A DNA stretch of 64,000 nt from Subtercola boreus (GCF_003399645.1 NZ_NBXD01000002.1:186001-250000); one strand, 5' to 3'. Counted from the stretch's first letter, positions 32,985 to 42,778 are shown. A program made the numbers and translations. Notes: generated by a model not told the origin, from the letters alone.

Positions 32985-34870
32985 GCGCCGTGGCGCGGAG
33001 CGTGCGACGAAGCACCCGCGCCCGAGCCGGATCCGACGGTGCTGTCGGCGACCTCGGCGGTGTGCGAGGTTCCGGATGCCCGTGCTCCCGCACCGAAGTC
33101 GCCTTCGTCGCTCGTTCCCGGCTCGATCATCGCGCCCGTGGCGTTCGCTGCAGACAGTGCTTCGGCCGCAACCGTGTCGGCCGCAGCATCCAGGTCGCTC
33201 GCCTCCTGCATGGCCGACTTCTGGCGAAGCGGAGGAGCCTTCAGGAAAAGTGCGAGAACGAATGCCACCGCGACGACGGCCATCGTGATCCAGAACACGG
33301 AGGCGATCGAGTAGGAGAAGCCGGTCAGGAACGGCAGCGCCAAGCGCTGGTCGATCACGCTGAGGAACGCGGTGTTGCCATTGAGGGCCTCGGTGATCGC
33401 GCCGAAGTTCTGAGTCTGCAGCCAGCCGAGGATCTGGGTGTTGGCGGAGTTCCCCGTCACGGCCGGGTCTTGAGCCGCGGCGGCCAGACCCGATTTGATC
33501 GACGGCGTTGCGAAGGCATCGGTGATGGTTCCCGGCAGTCGGCTGAAGATGAAGGAGAACACGACGGCGGTGCCGAGCGTTCCACCGATCTGGCGGAAGA
33601 ACGTCGACGCACTCGTCGCTACCCCGATGTCGCGGGGTCCGACGGAGTTCTGCGAGGCGATGGTGAGTGTCTGCATCATCTGGCCGAGCCCCAGGCCGAT
33701 GACGAACATCCCGAGCATCACGTACCAGAGGGGCGTGTCGACGGTCAGGAACGTCATGATGAAGAAGCCGACCGCCATGAAGGCTGTACCGATCACGGGG
33801 AACTTCTTGTAGCGGCCAGTGCGCGCAATGAGTTGGCCACTGACGATGGAGGCGGTCATCAGGCCGAGGATCATGGGCAGCATGAGGAAGCCCGACTCCG
33901 TCGGCGTTGCACCCTTCACTATCTGAAGGTAGAGCGGCACGGTCAGCAGGGCCCCGAACATGCCGAACCCGACCAGAACGCCGAGCACGGTGGCGACGGA
34001 GAAGGTCGACGACCGGAACAGCTTGAGCGGGATGAGCGCGTTGTCGCCCATCTTGCTCTCGACGTAGACGAATGCGGCGATGCCGACGGCCGAGAGCACG
34101 TAACAGACCCACGCGCCGGCCGATCCCCAGCCCCATTCGCGGCCCTGCTCGGCGATCAGCAGCAGCGGAACCAGCGCGACGATGACCGTGACAGCGCCCC
34201 ACCAGTCGATGCGCACGTTGGCGCGTTTCGTGTGCGGCAGGTGCAGGAAGCGCAACACGACAGCAAAGGCGATCACACCGATGGGGAGGTTGATGAGAAA
34301 GACCCAGCGCCATCCGGTGATGAAGAGGATTTCGGGCGTGCCGGAGAGCAACCCGCCGAGCAACGGGCCGATGACGCTCGCGATACCGAAGGTGGCGAGA
34401 AAGTAACCCTGGTATTTGGCGCGTTCCCGGGGAGCGAGCATGTCGCCCATGATCGCCAGCGGCAGGGCCATGAGGCCACCGGCGCCGAGGCCCTGGATGC
34501 CGCGGAAGACCGCGAGTTCGTACATCGACGTCGAGAGACCGGAGAGAAGGGACCCGACCAGGAAGATGCTGATGGCGATGATGAAAAGTGGGCGGCGGCC
34601 GAAGATGTCGGAGAGCTTGCCGTAGATCGGTGTGCTGATGGTCGAGAGGATCAGGTAGGCCGTCGTCACCCACGCCTGAAGGCTCAGACCGTCGAGATCG
34701 TCGGCGATGGTGCGCATCGAGGTGCCGACGATGGTCTGGTCGAGGGCGGAGAGGAACATCCCCGCCATGAGGGCGAAGATGATCACAAGGATCTGCCGGT
34801 GCGTCATGACGCCGCCGGCGTCTTTGATCGACTGGGCCCGGGCCTGGCCGGCTGTTGTTGCGCGTGACAT
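32981..34870 (-). CDS. MFS multidrug exporter, DHA2 (EmrB/QacA) family
   Basis: A 629-residue proton-drug antiporter with about 14 hydrophobic segments. Motif C-like region and DHA2 hallmarks include MFLSALDQTIVGTSMRTIA at the first helix, LSDIFGRRPLF (motif A) and RGIQGLGAGGLMALPLAIMG. The C-terminal 90 residues are a hydrophilic Ala/Asp/Glu tail. The start is MSRATTAG; sequence upstream to 35035 is the AT-richer control region. No regulator is adjacent. The exported compound cannot be named. Confidence 0.9.
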   Translation of the reverse strand: MSRATTAGQARAQSIKDAGGVMTHRQILVIIFALMAGMFLSALDQTIVGTSMRTIADDLDGLSLQAWVTTAYLILSTISTPIYGKLSDIFGRRPLFIIAISIFLVGSLLSGLSTSMYELAVFRGIQGLGAGGLMALPLAIMGDMLAPRERAKYQGYFLATFGIASVIGPLLGGLLSGTPEILFITGWRWVFLINLPIGVIAFAVVLRFLHLPHTKRANVRIDWWGAVTVIVALVPLLLIAEQGREWGWGSAGAWVCYVLSAVGIAAFVYVESKMGDNALIPLKLFRSSTFSVATVLGVLVGFGMFGALLTVPLYLQIVKGATPTESGFLMLPMILGLMTASIVSGQLIARTGRYKKFPVIGTAFMAVGFFIMTFLTVDTPLWYVMLGMFVIGLGLGQMMQTLTIASQNSVGPRDIGVATSASTFFRQIGGTLGTAVVFSFIFSRLPGTITDAFATPSIKSGLAAAAQDPAVTGNSANTQILGWLQTQNFGAITEALNGNTAFLSVIDQRLALPFLTGFSYSIASVFWITMAVVAVAFVLALFLKAPPLRQKSAMQEASDLDAAADTVAAEALSAANATGAMIEPGTSDEGDFGAGARASGTSHTAEVADSTVGSGSGAGASSHAPRHGA

Positions 34871-34996
34871 GGGTGTCCTGATCTGAAAGCTGCCGGCGAG
34901 GCCGGGGGAGGGTGCCGTGCCGAAAAATTGCGTAGAGTGCAAAGTTACACCCACCGAAAGATGGTTGCAAGGTGGCAAGTTGCTCCGAATGGGGGG

Positions 34997-35049
34997 TTTA
35001 CATTTGTCAAGCCGGGCCCATTCATAGGAACACATGATGTTCTTATAAC
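34997..35049 (+). promoter_or_regulatory. AT-rich control region of the amidase-domain lipoprotein gene
   Basis: TTTACA (34997-35002), TTGTCA (35004-35009) and TTATAA (35043-35048) lie in an unusually AT-rich stretch before GTG 35050. I cannot pair a -35 and -10 with confidence, and there is no clear ribosome-binding site. Confidence 0.3.
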
Positions 35050-35928
35050 GTGACGATAACCACGCGACGCTCTTTTATTGCCCTGGCCGCCGGTTCCTCT
35101 CTTCTTGCCCTCGCCGGATGTACGGCGACAGGTTCTCTCAGCGAAAAGATCTCTGCACCGGTCCCAGCTACGAATGAGGCACCGGTCGTGGCCTCGCTGG
35201 ATGTCGCATCCGGCGCCCTGACCGGCGGAACGGTCGTCACCCTCGCGGGTACCGGGCTCGCCACCGTCGTCGGCGTCACCGTCGGAGGTGCCCCCGCGTC
35301 ATCCGTCGCCGTCGATGCGAACGGGAACGTCTCCTTCGTCACCCCGGCCGCGGTCGACTACCAGCCGGCCGACGCTGCCGTCGCGCTGTCGACCGCTGAA
35401 GGAACGGTGCTCGATGCGGGCAAGATGTTCTCGTACCAGGTCATTACGCCAGTCGATCGCCAGCTCCAGTACGCGTTCACCTACTGGAAGGATTACAACC
35501 TCGACGAGTGGAGTGTCTTCAGCGACAACGACTGCGGCAACTTCGTGAACCAGACCCTGGTCGCCCGGGGCTGGGAGCAGAACGACGACTGGTACAGCGA
35601 CTACGGCTCGGGTGGCGGATACAGTCTCAGCTGGATCCGCGGCAACGAGATGGACGACTACCTGAACTCACGCTCCGACACGACCCGACTCGAACTGGCC
35701 GACCGTGCCTCCGTCAAGGTCGGCGACGTCGTGATGTTCGACTGGGACCCCCAGAACGACAACGGCGTCGACCACACGATGCTCGTCTCGCGGGTGGACA
35801 CGAACCCCGACGGAACGACGTCGGTCAAGTTCGCCGGGCACACGGTCGATGCGCAGTACCGCGACCTCGACACGGCCATCACCGTCGAGAATCCGGGTGG
35901 CACGGCGCACTTCTACAGCATCGCCTGA
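35050..35928 (+). CDS. Exported lipoprotein with IPT/TIG and amidase (Amidase_6) domains
   Basis: A 292-residue envelope protein. The signal has a twin-arginine-like start (TTRRSFIALAAGSSLLALAG) followed by a lipobox Cys at about residue 24. Residues about 45-130 are an IPT/TIG Ig-like domain (GALTGGTVVTLAGTGLATV). Residues about 140-292 match the putative amidase domain: NYNLD-like YNLDEWSVFSDNDCGNFVNQ with the nucleophile Cys, and DVVMFDWDPQNDNGVDHTML with the His. This NlpC/CHAP-like fold usually cuts peptides in the cell wall. It stands directly before the VanY gene, consistent with wall remodelling. Confidence 0.85.
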   Translation: MTITTRRSFIALAAGSSLLALAGCTATGSLSEKISAPVPATNEAPVVASLDVASGALTGGTVVTLAGTGLATVVGVTVGGAPASSVAVDANGNVSFVTPAAVDYQPADAAVALSTAEGTVLDAGKMFSYQVITPVDRQLQYAFTYWKDYNLDEWSVFSDNDCGNFVNQTLVARGWEQNDDWYSDYGSGGGYSLSWIRGNEMDDYLNSRSDTTRLELADRASVKVGDVVMFDWDPQNDNGVDHTMLVSRVDTNPDGTTSVKFAGHTVDAQYRDLDTAITVENPGGTAHFYSIA

Positions 35929-35940
35929 CCCACCCTCCGT

Positions 35941-35958
35941 CAGGGCCGATCCGCCCTG
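35941..35958 (+). terminator. Short possible terminator hairpin
   Basis: CAGGGC (35941-35946) and GCCCTG (35953-35958) form a 6-bp stem with a 6-nt loop, followed by a pyrimidine-rich CTTCT, 12 bp after the lipoprotein stop. Confidence 0.35.
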
Positions 35959-35977
35959 CTTCTGAGCATGATGCCTC

Positions 35978-35983
35978 TACACT
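35978..35983 (+). promoter_or_regulatory. -10 box of the leaderless vanY-like gene
   Basis: TACACT ends 6 nt before GTG 35990. Confidence 0.5.
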
Positions 35984-35989
35984 GGGCGG

Positions 35990-36958
35990 GTGTCACAAGC
36001 CCCTCCGCCCAGTGGTTCATCGTCGGATCCTGCCGCGCGGTCGGCCAGTCGCGAGACTCCGAACCCGACTCCGGATGATCGGCGTCGACGGTTTCGTCGG
36101 CGGCGGTTGGTTGCCGCGGCGCTCATCGTCGTCGTGGTCGCGGTATTCGTCGGAGGAACGGTGGTCGCGTTGAACGTGGTGGCGCAGCAGTTCCAGTCGG
36201 GGGCCGCGGCCGCCGCTGGGGCGACGCCCTCCGCGGGGGCCACTCCTGCATCCGCATCCGCATCCGCATCTGCCTCGGCGCCTGCCTCGCCGCCGCCCGC
36301 GGCCGTGGCTCCAGCGCCTCCGGCCCCTCCCGCCTTCAACAGGGGGGCTTTCTCGGTCGACGATCCGAACAGTATCTGGGTGGTCGTCGACAAGCTGCGC
36401 CCGATCACCGACGGTGCCACGTTCGTGCCACCGGATCTCGTCGATCTGCCGAGTGACATGCCCGACCCGCTCGGATACATGCTGCGGGCGGATGCCGCTG
36501 ACGCCCTGCATGCGATGTTCGCTGCGGACAAAGCCGAGATCGGTACCCAGTTGGTCGCCCAGAGCGGCTACCGGGATTACGAGGTGCAGGTCAGGGCCTA
36601 CCAGCATTACAAAGACGCGCTCGGTGTGGCGGGCGCCGACCAGACCAGCGCCCGGCCCGGTTTCAGCGAACACCAGACGGGGCTCGCCATGGACATAATG
36701 GACACCTCCAGTGGCTGTGACCTCGAGACTCCCTGCTTCGGCTCGTCGCCCTCAGGCATCTGGCTCGCCGCGAACGCCTACCGGTTCGGCTACATTCTGC
36801 GGTACCCGGCCGACAGGGTGGCGGTGACGGGTTACGAGTCCGAGCCCTGGCACTTCCGTTTCGTCGGGGTCGACCTCGCCACCGAGATGCACACGACCGG
36901 CGTGAGCACCCTGGAGGAGTTCTTCGGCCTCCCCGCAGCGCCCGGCTACGCGGGCTGA
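35990..36958 (+). CDS. D-alanyl-D-alanine carboxypeptidase (M15, VanY type)
   Basis: A 322-residue membrane-anchored zinc peptidase that removes terminal D-Ala from peptidoglycan stems. One membrane segment (VAAALIVVVVAVFVGGTVVA, about residues 38-57) is followed by an Ala/Ser/Pro-rich spacer coded by GCATCC hexamer repeats. The M15 domain has YRDYEVQVRAYQHY, the zinc-binding SEHQTGLAMDIMD (His and Asp) and the second zinc His in EPWHFRFVG. All metal ligands and the catalytic Glu/Asp region are present. It follows the amidase-domain lipoprotein but has its own start box. Confidence 0.9.
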   Translation: MSQAPPPSGSSSDPAARSASRETPNPTPDDRRRRFRRRRLVAAALIVVVVAVFVGGTVVALNVVAQQFQSGAAAAAGATPSAGATPASASASASASAPASPPPAAVAPAPPAPPAFNRGAFSVDDPNSIWVVVDKLRPITDGATFVPPDLVDLPSDMPDPLGYMLRADAADALHAMFAADKAEIGTQLVAQSGYRDYEVQVRAYQHYKDALGVAGADQTSARPGFSEHQTGLAMDIMDTSSGCDLETPCFGSSPSGIWLAANAYRFGYILRYPADRVAVTGYESEPWHFRFVGVDLATEMHTTGVSTLEEFFGLPAAPGYAG

Positions 36959-36991
36959 CGCCTGCCGAGCGCGCCGACTCGAGGCCCGGCC

Positions 36992-38617
36992 TCAGGCGCC
37001 GAGCGCGCCGTCGACGATGACTTTCGCCTCGGCCTGAACCTCCTTCAGGTGCTCGGCGCCGAGGAACGACTCGGCGTAGATCTTGTAGACGTCTTCGGTA
37101 CCGGAGGGGCGCGCCGCGAACCAGGCGTTCTTCGTGACGACCTTGAGCCCGCCCACGGCGGCGTCGTTGCCGGGCGCCCTGCTCAGCTTCGCCGTGATCT
37201 GCTCGCCCGCCAGCGTCGACGCCTGGATGTCGTCGCCGTCGAGCTTGGCGAGCTGGGCCTTCTGCGCCTTGGAGGCCGCGGCGTCGATGCGCTCGTACAC
37301 CGGGTCGCCGAACTCGGCGACGAGGTCGGCGTAGTGCTGCGACGGCGTCTTGCCGGTCACCGCGAGAATCTCCGAGGCGAGCAACGCCAGGATGATGCCG
37401 TCTTTGTCGGTGGTCCAGACGGTGCCGTCGAAGCGCAGGAACGACGCTCCCGCCGACTCCTCGCCGCCGAAGGCGACGCTTCCGTCGATGAGCCCGGGAA
37501 CGAACCACTTGAAGCCGACCGGCACCTCCCAGAGCCGACGGCCCAGCGAGGTTGCGACCCGGTCGATCATGGTCGACGACACGAGCGTCTTGCCGATCGC
37601 GGCATCCGGTCGCCAGCTCGTGCGATTGCCGTAGAGGTACTGGATTGCGACGGCGAGGTAGTGGTTCGGGTTCATGATGCCGGCGTCGGGGGTGACGACT
37701 CCGTGCCGGTCGGCATCTGCGTCGTTGCCCGTCGAGATGTCGTAGTCGTGGCGGCGGGCCACCAGCGATGCCATGGCGTACGGCGAGGAGCAGTCCATGC
37801 GGATCTTGCCGTCCCAGTCGAGCGTCATGAACGCCCACTGCGGGTCGACCTCGGTGTTGACGACTTCGAGGTTCAGCCCGAAGCGCTCGCCGATCAGCTC
37901 CCAGTACTCGACGCTCGCGCCGCCCAGCGGGTCTGCACCGATGCGGATCTTCGACTTCGCGATCTTGTCGAGATCGATGACGCTCGGCAGGTCGGCCACG
38001 TAGTGCTCGCGGAAGTCGTAGGTGTCGCTCGGGGTCGCCTCCCCGCGCAGCACATCGACGAGCCCACCCTCGACCAGCTCGTTCGCCCGGGCCGCGATCC
38101 ATCCCGTGGCGTCGGAGTCGGCCGGACCGCCGTGCGGGGGGTTGTACTTGAAGCCGCCGTCGCGCGGAGGATTGTGGCTCGGCGTGATGACGATGCCGTC
38201 GGCCTGGTCGGAGTGGCCCGAGGCCGGGTTGTTGTAGCGGAGGATCGCGTGTGAGACGGCCGGCGTCGGTGTGTAGCTGTTTCGCGAGTCTGTCCAGACG
38301 GTGACCCGGTTCGCGTTCAGCACCTCGAGTGCCGTGTCTTCGGCCGGCTTGGAGAGGCCGTGCGTGTCGCGCCCGATGAAGAGCGGCCCCGTGATGCCCT
38401 GCAACGCCCGGTATTCCACGATCGCCTGCGTGATCGCGAGGATGTGGTTCTCGTTGAAGGCCGTGTCGAGGGACGACCCCCGGTGCCCGCTCGTGCCGAA
38501 CACGACCTTCTGCTCGGGGTTCGACACATCAGGCTTCAGGTCGTAGTAGGCCGCCACCAGGGCATCGACATCCACCAGGTCTTCGGGAAGGGCCTGCAGC
38601 CCGGCGCGCTCGTTCAT
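36992..38617 (-). CDS. pgm: Phosphoglucomutase, alpha-D-glucose specific
   Basis: A 541-residue phosphohexomutase interconverting glucose 1- and 6-phosphate for glycogen, trehalose and UDP-glucose supply. The phosphoserine loop is [16 protein letters not shown], the magnesium site NDADADRHG, the sugar loop GEESAGASF and the phosphate-binding [15 protein letters not shown]. Full length and without defects. A -10 box (CAAGAT) lies 6 nt before the ATG, suggesting a leaderless mRNA. It converges on the VanY gene; a GAGGCC/GGCCTC palindrome lies in the 33-bp gap. Confidence 0.95.
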   Translation of the reverse strand: MNERAGLQALPEDLVDVDALVAAYYDLKPDVSNPEQKVVFGTSGHRGSSLDTAFNENHILAITQAIVEYRALQGITGPLFIGRDTHGLSKPAEDTALEVLNANRVTVWTDSRNSYTPTPAVSHAILRYNNPASGHSDQADGIVITPSHNPPRDGGFKYNPPHGGPADSDATGWIAARANELVEGGLVDVLRGEATPSDTYDFREHYVADLPSVIDLDKIAKSKIRIGADPLGGASVEYWELIGERFGLNLEVVNTEVDPQWAFMTLDWDGKIRMDCSSPYAMASLVARRHDYDISTGNDADADRHGVVTPDAGIMNPNHYLAVAIQYLYGNRTSWRPDAAIGKTLVSSTMIDRVATSLGRRLWEVPVGFKWFVPGLIDGSVAFGGEESAGASFLRFDGTVWTTDKDGIILALLASEILAVTGKTPSQHYADLVAEFGDPVYERIDAAASKAQKAQLAKLDGDDIQASTLAGEQITAKLSRAPGNDAAVGGLKVVTKNAWFAARPSGTEDVYKIYAESFLGAEHLKEVQAEAKVIVDGALGA

Positions 38618-38623
38618 GCCTTC

Positions 38624-38629
38624 ATCTTG
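38624..38629 (-). promoter_or_regulatory. -10 box of the leaderless pgm gene
   Basis: CAAGAT on the minus strand ends 6 nt before the ATG at 38617. Confidence 0.45.
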
Positions 38630-38678
38630 GCACCCGTCGCCAGCGGGATGCGAGCACTTGCGCCATCTGTGGACAAAT

Positions 38679-38710
38679 GGTCTTCTCCCCCGCCTGTGAG
38701 GGAGAAGACC
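38679..38710 (-). terminator. Terminator hairpin after the secreted Ig-like protein gene
   Basis: GGTCTTCTCCC (38679-38689) and GGGAGAAGACC (38700-38710) form a perfect 11-bp stem with a 10-nt loop, followed on the minus strand by ATTTG. It lies between the end of the secreted protein gene and the pgm promoter. Confidence 0.75.
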
Positions 38711-38736
38711 ACCGCCCCGCGTTTCACAGCGGGAAC

Positions 38737-40620
38737 TTACTCATCGTCGGAGACGCTCGGGTCGACCACGGCCATGTCGATGGTTCGGACGGCCGAGCCG
38801 CCCTGCCCGGTGATCTTCACCGTGAAGTGGAACGTACCCGGCTTCGTCGGCGTCCCCGAGATCGCACCGGTTCTCCTGTCGATCTTGAGGCCGTCAGGAA
38901 GGCTGCCCGAGGTCACCTGGAACTGCGACGAGGAGCCCAGCGAGGTATGCCCTGAGTAACTGTACGACTGACCGAGCACGGCGGTCGGCGGTTGGTCGCT
39001 CACGACGTGAATGGTGACGGTGGAGGTTTCGCTGCGCGCTCCGAGCGGGCCGTTCAGGTGGTAGGTGAACGAGACATCGCCGGTGAAGGACTGTGCTGGG
39101 TCGAAGCGCAGAGATCCGTCAGCTGCCACATTCACCTTCCCCGTGGCGGGGTTGGCGTCCACCGCAGCGCTCCAGCCATCCCGACCACTCGGAAAGATGT
39201 CGTTTGCCGTCAGGCCGTTTGCAGCATCGAGCACGAGGGGTGTGTCTGCGTCGACTGTCTGGTCATCGTCGGCTGAGACCGCTGACCCGCCAACACGCAC
39301 GTGGATGGCTGTCGGCAGACTCGCAACCCCAGCGGCATTCTCGGTGTAGACGAAGATCGTGTCGTCACCGGTGTAGGTGGCGGAAGCCGGTGTGTAACTG
39401 ATCTCGTCGCTGACGACTCGGAACGCACCGGCCCCCCGGCTGTCTCCGGTCCACGCTTTCAGGGTCGTCGACACCGGGGTGGTGCAGTGGATGCCACGGA
39501 GAAGAGTGGCTTGGGTTCCGACAGCCGCGACCCCTTTTCCTTCCTTCGTTCCCGGTGTCGTGCAGACGGGCGAGTCGGGGCGCACCTGGACGACCGAACT
39601 CGCTGTTGTTCCATTGCCATCCGCAACCACATACGCCTCAGCCAATCCCGTCACCGTCAGGTGCAGCCGTGCTGTCGAAATGTCTCCCGGGTTGAGCGAC
39701 GGAATGAGATAGACGACGTACTCGCTGGAAAGGTCGCTGAGGCGCACCCAGTCGCTGGGAATGGAATCCTCGGTGGTGTCTCGGAAACCGACGACGTGTA
39801 GGCGTACAAGCGTCGATCCGCCCGTGGCAGCCCGCACGCTCACCGAATAGTCCGCGCGTTTGTCGCTCCCGCTCACCGAGGTAGGGCTGATAGTCGAGCT
39901 GACGGAGACGGAGTTAGCGTTCTCGATGTCTGCGTCTGCGGACGAGTCGACCGAGAGGAAGCCCTTGGAGGTACCGATGTAGGTACCAGTACCACCGGTG
40001 CCCTTTCCGTCATTCCTGTACCAGGAGACCTGGGGGGTATTGAGCTCGCCCGAGGACGAGTAGGTATACATGGCATCCGCCGTGTACTTCGGGAAGACGA
40101 CTGTCGTCTTGAAACATTGGAGAGTCGACGTGCAGTGGATGGAGTCGTCCTCGACCCAGCTGAGAACGCTGCCGCGATTGGCCTGCGCCTTGAGCTGTGA
40201 GAGCGATGCGTTGTCGATACCCGGAAGAGGGCTCTGCGCGGTGGAACGCTCGCAGAGGTTGGAACCGTTTGAGGCGGGGGTGCATTCGTACCCCGAGTCC
40301 GATGAGGGAAAGAGCTTCGTGTTGTTCAGCACCTCCCACGGGCTGAAATCCTTCGTGTCCGTGTAGATCGAACGGTCGTAGCCCCAGGTCGGCCCGCCGG
40401 TCGGGTCGCCCGATGCGCCACCTCCGGAGGAACCCCTGTACCCGCACCCCATGTCGGGCTGCAGGCCCCCGATCACGTCTGATCCCCTCTTGCAGGCGAG
40501 AGGCCGGTGATTCAGCGCCTGCGAATTGGCCGAGGCCAGCCCCGCACTCCCGCCCGTCACCAAACCGGCCCCCAGGAGTACCGCTACGGCGGCACCCGCC
40601 ACCATCTTCGACAGCTTCAT
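38737..40620 (-). CDS. Secreted protein with Ig-like repeats, function unknown
   Basis: A 627-residue exported protein. The Sec signal ([20 protein letters not shown]) is cleaved near ASANS. Residues about 35-350 match nothing I recognise; they are rich in Ser, Thr, Gly and paired cysteines. From about 365 come Ig-like/cadherin-like modules: [20 protein letters not shown], the [20 protein letters not shown] module, [16 protein letters not shown], and a last putative-Ig (He_PIG) domain, [20 protein letters not shown]. No anchor is seen, so it is released or loosely held. GAAGGA lies 8 nt before the ATG. Base composition is less GC-rich than its neighbours and the upstream region is strikingly AT-rich, so horizontal origin is possible. 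Confidence 0.85.
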   Translation of the reverse strand: MKLSKMVAGAAVAVLLGAGLVTGGSAGLASANSQALNHRPLACKRGSDVIGGLQPDMGCGYRGSSGGGASGDPTGGPTWGYDRSIYTDTKDFSPWEVLNNTKLFPSSDSGYECTPASNGSNLCERSTAQSPLPGIDNASLSQLKAQANRGSVLSWVEDDSIHCTSTLQCFKTTVVFPKYTADAMYTYSSSGELNTPQVSWYRNDGKGTGGTGTYIGTSKGFLSVDSSADADIENANSVSVSSTISPTSVSGSDKRADYSVSVRAATGGSTLVRLHVVGFRDTTEDSIPSDWVRLSDLSSEYVVYLIPSLNPGDISTARLHLTVTGLAEAYVVADGNGTTASSVVQVRPDSPVCTTPGTKEGKGVAAVGTQATLLRGIHCTTPVSTTLKAWTGDSRGAGAFRVVSDEISYTPASATYTGDDTIFVYTENAAGVASLPTAIHVRVGGSAVSADDDQTVDADTPLVLDAANGLTANDIFPSGRDGWSAAVDANPATGKVNVAADGSLRFDPAQSFTGDVSFTYHLNGPLGARSETSTVTIHVVSDQPPTAVLGQSYSYSGHTSLGSSSQFQVTSGSLPDGLKIDRRTGAISGTPTKPGTFHFTVKITGQGGSAVRTIDMAVVDPSVSDDE

Positions 40621-40816
40621 CAACTTTTTCCTTCTCGTTTGCGGCTCGTGGTGAGTCGGGGACTACCGGACGGATTCCGGATTCCGGGTTCCTAGGTGGA
40701 GAGAGTTGACTGTCAGCGATTTCTTACAGCAAATGATGAAAATTCAGCAAAAGGTAAGGTTGGGTGAAGGAATTCCGCGCGAATCACTCCTGAATGGGGG
40801 TCAAAGTGCGGCGCGC

Positions 40817-40822
40817 TAGGCT
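40817..40822 (+). promoter_or_regulatory. -10 box of the leaderless pheA gene
   Basis: TAGGCT ends 6 nt before ATG 40829. The gap 40621-40828 also holds an AT-rich block (about 40700-40770), the probable promoter of the secreted-protein gene on the other strand. Confidence 0.55.
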
Positions 40823-40828
40823 CGCACC

Positions 40829-41785
40829 ATGCCCGACAGCACACCCGCAGCGTCTAAGACCTACAGCTACCTCGGCCCGAGCGGAACCTTCACCGAGGCG
40901 GCACTCGCACAGGTGCCGGAGGCCGCAGGGCAGACCTGGCGGAGCGTCAACAACGTCGGCGAGGCGCTCGACGATGTGACGAGTGGCCGCAGCGTCGCCG
41001 CCATGATCGCGATCGAGAACTCGGTCGAGGGTGGCGTGAGCGCCACCCAGGATGCGCTGGCGAGCATCCCGAACCTGCGCATCGTGGGGGAGTACCTGGT
41101 CAGGGTGCAGTTCGCGCTCGTCGCGCGGCCCGGCATCGAGCTGAAAGACGTGCACGTCGTGAACGCCCACCCGGTCGCCTACGCGCAGTGCCGCGGCTGG
41201 CTCGAGGCGAACCTGCCCACGCACGGGCACATCCCGTCGACCTCGAACGTGGCGAGTGCGCTCAGCCTGTTCGACAGCGATCTGGCGGATGCCGCGATCG
41301 CCCCGCCCCGCATCGTCGAGCACCACGAGCTGAACGTGCTGGCCGAGAATATCGGTGACAACCAGAACGCGGTCACACGGTTCGTTCTGGTGAGCCGCAC
41401 GGATTCGTTGCCGACGCCGACGGGTGCCGACAAGACGAGCATCATCGCCGAGCTGCCCGCGGACCGTTCGGGTGCCCTGCTCGAGCTGCTCGAACAGTTC
41501 TCGACGCGGGGGGTGAACCTGAGTCTGCTGCAGTCGCGTCCGATCGGGGATGCGCTCGGACGGTACCGGTTCATCATCGATGCCGATGGCCACATCCTCG
41601 ACGAACGGGTCGCGGATGCGATGCTCGGCGTGCGGCGTTTCAGTCCGCGCGTGATCTTTCTCGGTTCGTATCCGCGGGCCGACCGGGCGCCGGTCGAGTA
41701 CGTCGAACGCTACGACGACGGTGTCTTCATCGAAGCGCGCGACTGGCTGCGTTCCCTGCTCAGCGAAGAGCCTGGTACCCGCTAG
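40829..41785 (+). CDS. pheA: Prephenate dehydratase
   Basis: A 318-residue enzyme that decarboxylates and dehydrates prephenate to phenylpyruvate for phenylalanine synthesis. The catalytic domain starts YSYLGPSGTFTEAALAQV and contains AMIAIENSVEGGVSATQDAL and the C-terminal-lobe region NVLAENIGDNQNAVTRFVLV with the catalytic Thr-Arg-Phe. An ACT domain (about residues 205-285) follows, with LLELLEQFSTRGVNLSLLQS and SRPIGDALGRYRFIID for phenylalanine feedback. Its stop overlaps that of dagK in the tetranucleotide CTAG. Confidence 0.94.
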   Translation: MPDSTPAASKTYSYLGPSGTFTEAALAQVPEAAGQTWRSVNNVGEALDDVTSGRSVAAMIAIENSVEGGVSATQDALASIPNLRIVGEYLVRVQFALVARPGIELKDVHVVNAHPVAYAQCRGWLEANLPTHGHIPSTSNVASALSLFDSDLADAAIAPPRIVEHHELNVLAENIGDNQNAVTRFVLVSRTDSLPTPTGADKTSIIAELPADRSGALLELLEQFSTRGVNLSLLQSRPIGDALGRYRFIIDADGHILDERVADAMLGVRRFSPRVIFLGSYPRADRAPVEYVERYDDGVFIEARDWLRSLLSEEPGTR

Positions 41786-42771
41786 ACCCGCACGCGCAGC
41801 GCGCCCGGGTCGACCCGGATGTGCAGCGACGTCGCCGCACCGAACTCGTCGCCGTCGAGCTGAATCTCCTGCGGTTCCTCGAGCAGCAGCCGCAGGTCGG
41901 TGCCCTGCGCGTAGATGACGTCTTTCACCTCGGGCGAGATGTCGATCAACCTGCGACCCGCGGCCGACTTCGCCAGCACGCCGTTCTCGATCGTCACCTT
42001 GTTCCACGCGCGGATCCAGCCGAACGGCCCCTGCGGCCGCAGCGCCATGAAGTCGAGCACCCCGTCGTCGGGTTTCGCTTCGGGAATGAGCAGGATGCCG
42101 CCGGGCAGCAGTCCGCAATTGCCCGCCATCACGGAGTGGGACGACACGGAGCGCCACGGCTCCTCGCCATCGATCGAGACCTGCATTCTGATGGAGCGCA
42201 GTTCGGGGAGCGCCCGAATACCGCCGTCGACGTAGGCCAGCCAGCCGACGGCCTTTTTGAGCTTCGAGTTGGTGTTCGCGATCATCTTCGCGTCGATGCC
42301 GAGCCCCGCGATCACGAGGAAGACGTGGGTGGAGGCGGCTCCGCCGTCTGGACGCAGGATGTCGATCAGGCCGAGGTCGATGCTGCGGTCGTACCCGGTG
42401 AACATGAGCGTGATGGCCTCGTCGAAGTCCATCGTGAGGTCGAGGTTCCGGGCGAGGAGGTTGCCCGTTCCCGACGGAAGCAGGGCGAGCGGTACTCCGG
42501 TTCCGCGCAGCGCTTCGGCCACCGCTCGCACGGTTCCGTCGCCGCCCGCAGCCATGACGACGGCCGCCCCGGCCCGTACCGCTTCGGAGGTGACGAGTTG
42601 CCCCGCATCCGTCGTCGTGGTCTCGTACCAGAGCGTTTCGCCCCAGCCGGCCTCTGACGTTCTGCGTTCGACTGCCGCGCGGAGTTTCACGGCATCCACC
42701 TTGATCGGATTCAGCACGACCGCCGCTCGTTCAATGCCCGGAAGAGGTGTCGGTTGCTCTGCTTCAGCCAC
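41782..42771 (-). CDS. Diacylglycerol kinase family lipid kinase
   Basis: A 329-residue DAGK_cat-domain kinase, phosphorylating diacylglycerol or a related lipid. The nucleotide motif AAGGDGTVRAVAEAL and the LLPSGTGNLLARNLDL motif are intact, and NPIKVDAVKLRAAVERRT opens the domain. The C-terminal beta domain (LLPGGILLIPEAKPDDGVLD, EPQEIQLDGDEFGAATSLHI) is complete. GTG start at 42771 with TACCCT 7 nt upstream, so probably leaderless. It faces serS with only 35 bp between. Confidence 0.88.
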   Translation of the reverse strand: MAEAEQPTPLPGIERAAVVLNPIKVDAVKLRAAVERRTSEAGWGETLWYETTTTDAGQLVTSEAVRAGAAVVMAAGGDGTVRAVAEALRGTGVPLALLPSGTGNLLARNLDLTMDFDEAITLMFTGYDRSIDLGLIDILRPDGGAASTHVFLVIAGLGIDAKMIANTNSKLKKAVGWLAYVDGGIRALPELRSIRMQVSIDGEEPWRSVSSHSVMAGNCGLLPGGILLIPEAKPDDGVLDFMALRPQGPFGWIRAWNKVTIENGVLAKSAAGRRLIDISPEVKDVIYAQGTDLRLLLEEPQEIQLDGDEFGAATSLHIRVDPGALRVRV

Positions 42772-42778
42772 AAGTCAC

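Noticed and set aside
32661-34970. A 769-codon minus-strand frame longer than the MFS gene, and a 625-codon plus-strand frame over the same place
   Set aside because: Both have His/Arg/Asp-rich composition with no family match; the MFS frame has clear membrane segments and motifs. High GC leaves shadow frames open.
36981-36993. Terminator palindrome GAGGCC/GGCCTC between the VanY gene and pgm
   Set aside because: The stem is only 6 bp, has a 1-nt loop that cannot close as RNA, and overlaps the pgm stop, so I do not call it a terminator.
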